Assembly: GCA_014896635.1 (NCBI GenBank)
Contig: JADBKA010000227.1
Location: forward strand, 1 to 7,816
Reading direction: 5' to 3'
From: Ktedonobacteraceae bacterium
GTDB taxonomy: Bacteria; Chloroflexota; Ktedonobacteria; Ktedonobacterales; Ktedonobacteraceae
DNA: 7,816 nt
Part shown: piece after piece, positions 6,944 to 7,816 of the stretch
Numbering within the stretch: the first letter of the stretch is position 1
Layout: each line of letters starts with the position of its first letter
Made by a program: the position numbers and the translations under genes
Notes under the pieces: model-generated
Seen by the model: the letters and a program-made list of their open reading frames with translations, nothing else
Told to the model about the DNA's origin: nothing
Database searches by the model: none

Positions 6944-6984
6944 GGCCAGCATGAATCAGCGACAGCGGGTGATCCATGCTGGCC
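6944..6984 (+). terminator. long hairpin, probable terminator of the nad-bcp operon
   Basis: GGCCAGCATG (6944-6953) and CATGCTGGCC (6975-6984) are perfect 10-base arms. After one mismatched pair, ATC (6955-6957) and GAT (6971-6973) extend the stem. A C-rich stretch precedes the T-rich TTTTGTTGT (6992-7000), so the T-run is not directly at the stem base and termination may be incomplete. It starts 18 bases after the bcp stop. Confidence 0.6.
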
Positions 6985-6999
6985 CCCTCGCTTTTGTTG

Positions 7000-7005
7000 T
7001 ATACT
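7000..7005 (+). promoter_or_regulatory. candidate -10 box for nhaA
   Basis: TATACT, five of six matches to the -10 consensus, lies just after the bcp-side hairpin. No good -35 is found 16-18 bases upstream, where the hairpin's right arm sits. A start near 7012 would begin the nhaA leader just before its structured part. Read-through from the nad operon is the alternative. Confidence 0.35.
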
Positions 7006-7020
7006 TTCTGAAGAAAGGCC

Positions 7021-7096
7021 AAAAACGAAACGCCGCGATACTATCGCAAGGAGCGCCGGGAAGCCTGGTCGGCATCTGATGCTCCTTGCGTTTTTT
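7021..7096 (+). ncRNA. structured nhaA leader, candidate riboswitch or attenuator
   Basis: The leader contains a triloop hairpin, GCGAT-ACT-ATCGC (7035-7047), whose right arm shares bases 7045-7047 with the left arm of a following terminator stem, so both cannot form fully. The terminator stem encloses 26 bases with an internal GCCG/CGGC helix (7055-7058 with 7070-7073) and an asymmetric 7-base bulge, more elaborate than a plain terminator loop. Upstream AAAAACG (7021-7027) is complementary to CGTTTTT (7089-7095), an alternative pairing with the terminator's 3' side. Known cation riboswitches precede Na+/H+ antiporter genes (Na+-I/DUF1646, and the Li+-sensing nhaA-I and nhaA-II motifs). I cannot recall their consensus sequences well enough to assign this one. 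Confidence 0.45.
7045..7096 (+). terminator. intrinsic terminator in the nhaA leader
   Basis: CGCAAGGAGC (7045-7054) and GCTCCTTGCG (7081-7090) are perfect 10-base arms directly followed by TTTTTT (7091-7096). It lies only 29 bases before the nhaA start, so it would stop transcripts heading into nhaA unless it is prevented from forming. This makes it a conditional element rather than the end of bcp transcription, although a simple second terminator for bcp cannot be excluded if nhaA starts further right. Confidence 0.75.
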
Positions 7097-7125
7097 GTGA
7101 AGAAAAGTATGTACAAGGAGAAAAT

Positions 7126-7816
7126 ATGAATAGACTGCTGCGGACCCCTATCACTGAGCAGGCGCGCAAAGTGCGTGCAGTGCTGCGCCCTTTTCAGGAG
7201 TTTCTCCAGGCAGAGACGTCCAGTGGTCTACTGCTAGTCGTTTGTACGGTGATCGCGTTTGCCTGGGCCAATTCACCCTGGGCTGCTGGTTACGAAGCCC
7301 TGCTCGAGGTACACCTGACAATAGGCATTGCAGGCTTCTTGCTGGATCATCCTCTGCATGTCTGGATCAACGATGGATTGATGACCATATTTTTTCTGCT
7401 GGTAGGGCTGGAACTCAAGCGAGAATTCATGGTTGGGGAACTCTCTGCCCCTCGCCAGGCATTGCTACCCATCATCGCTGCCGCCGGGGGAGCGCTCTGT
7501 CCCGCTTTGATTTATAGCATGCTCAATTTCAATACGGCAGGCGCCAAAGGCTGGGGGATTCCGATGGCGACCGATATCGCTTTTGCCCTGGGAATCTTGC
7601 TACTGGTTGGACGTCAGCTACCAGAGTCACTGAGAGTTTTTCTCAGCGCGCTCGCCATTGCTGACGATCTGATTGCTGTGCTGGTGATCGCTCTGTTCTA
7701 CACCCAGAATGTGAATTTCCTTGCTCTAGGAATCGCCGCAGGAAGTGTATGCTATCTCTTTCTGCTTAACCGGATGTGCGTGCGTTATCTGGCTCCTTCC
7801 GTGCTCGGCGGTCTGC
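7126..7816 (+). CDS. nhaA: Na+/H+ antiporter NhaA, C-terminus beyond the right edge
   Basis: An inner-membrane electrogenic antiporter that expels Na+ (and Li+) in exchange for protons, serving salt and alkaline tolerance. The first 230 codons are present without interruption, roughly half to two thirds of a typical protein. Characteristic stretches are SSGLLLVVCTVIAFAWANS (32-50, first membrane helix), WINDGLMTIFFLLVGLELKRE (80-100), GWGIPMATDIAFALG (142-156) with D150, and LAIADDLIAVLVIAL (176-190) with the ion-binding aspartate pair D180-D181, equivalent to D163-D164 of Escherichia coli NhaA. D150 corresponds to D133 of that protein. AAGGAG at 7115-7120 lies 5 bases before the ATG. The visible part has at least five to six hydrophobic segments. 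The upstream terminator-bearing leader suggests control of transcription elongation. The missing C-terminal half prevents checking for the fused domains seen in some family members. Confidence 0.95.
   Translation, partial: MNRLLRTPITEQARKVRAVLRPFQEFLQAETSSGLLLVVCTVIAFAWANSPWAAGYEALLEVHLTIGIAGFLLDHPLHVWINDGLMTIFFLLVGLELKREFMVGELSAPRQALLPIIAAAGGALCPALIYSMLNFNTAGAKGWGIPMATDIAFALGILLLVGRQLPESLRVFLSALAIADDLIAVLVIALFYTQNVNFLALGIAAGSVCYLFLLNRMCVRYLAPSVLGGL

Noticed and set aside
1..7816. Search for CRISPR arrays, insertion sequences, tRNA or rRNA genes, phage or defence genes
   Set aside because: No spaced direct repeats, transposase or integrase catalytic motifs, tRNA-like cloverleafs or defence-gene motifs were seen. 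All gene-length space is filled by housekeeping or transport genes and one regulator.

Overview
The window looks like ordinary chromosome from a member of the Chloroflexota, most likely class Ktedonobacteria. The main clue is the leftmost gene. It is a very large MalT/LuxR-type ATPase regulator whose N-terminal segment (aromatic/basic, with GHLTLRKE, YWYAYR and KRYAGRT motifs) matches the form I associate with the expanded regulator families of Ktedonobacter relatives. This assignment rests on recognition of motifs, not on a database search. Base composition is moderately GC-rich and even across the window. I saw no insertion sequence, integrase, tRNA, CRISPR array or other sign of a mobile region.

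Layout: (1) Positions 2308 down to 1, minus strand: one uninterrupted reading frame of 769 codons that leaves the window on the left. It is a MalT-like STAND ATPase regulator, and its C-terminal end is not visible. (2) 2309-2596: a divergent intergenic region with a candidate promoter for each direction. The right-hand promoter carries palindromes built on an AGTGTA/TACACT half-site. (3) 2597-6378, plus strand: nadB-nadC-nadA, a complete de novo route from L-aspartate to nicotinate mononucleotide. nadB and nadC overlap by 8 bases, and a strong hairpin lies between nadC and nadA. (4) 6425-6925: a BCP/PrxQ-type peroxiredoxin, 46 bases after nadA and probably part of the same transcript. (5) 6926-7125: a long perfect hairpin that probably ends the nad transcript, then a structured leader of about 110 bases ending in an intrinsic terminator. 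(6) From 7126 to the right edge: the first 230 codons of an NhaA Na+/H+ antiporter.

How the genes work together: NadB oxidises L-aspartate to iminoaspartate, NadA (a 4Fe-4S enzyme) condenses it with dihydroxyacetone phosphate to quinolinate, and NadC converts quinolinate to NaMN. NadB can release H2O2 when oxygen is its electron acceptor and the NadA cluster is oxidant-sensitive, so a peroxiredoxin just downstream makes sense. That functional link is inference.

No wholly new system is evident. The two items most worth follow-up are regulatory: the palindromic operator set over the nadB promoter, and the terminator-containing leader in front of nhaA, which has the layout of a cation-responsive riboswitch or attenuator.
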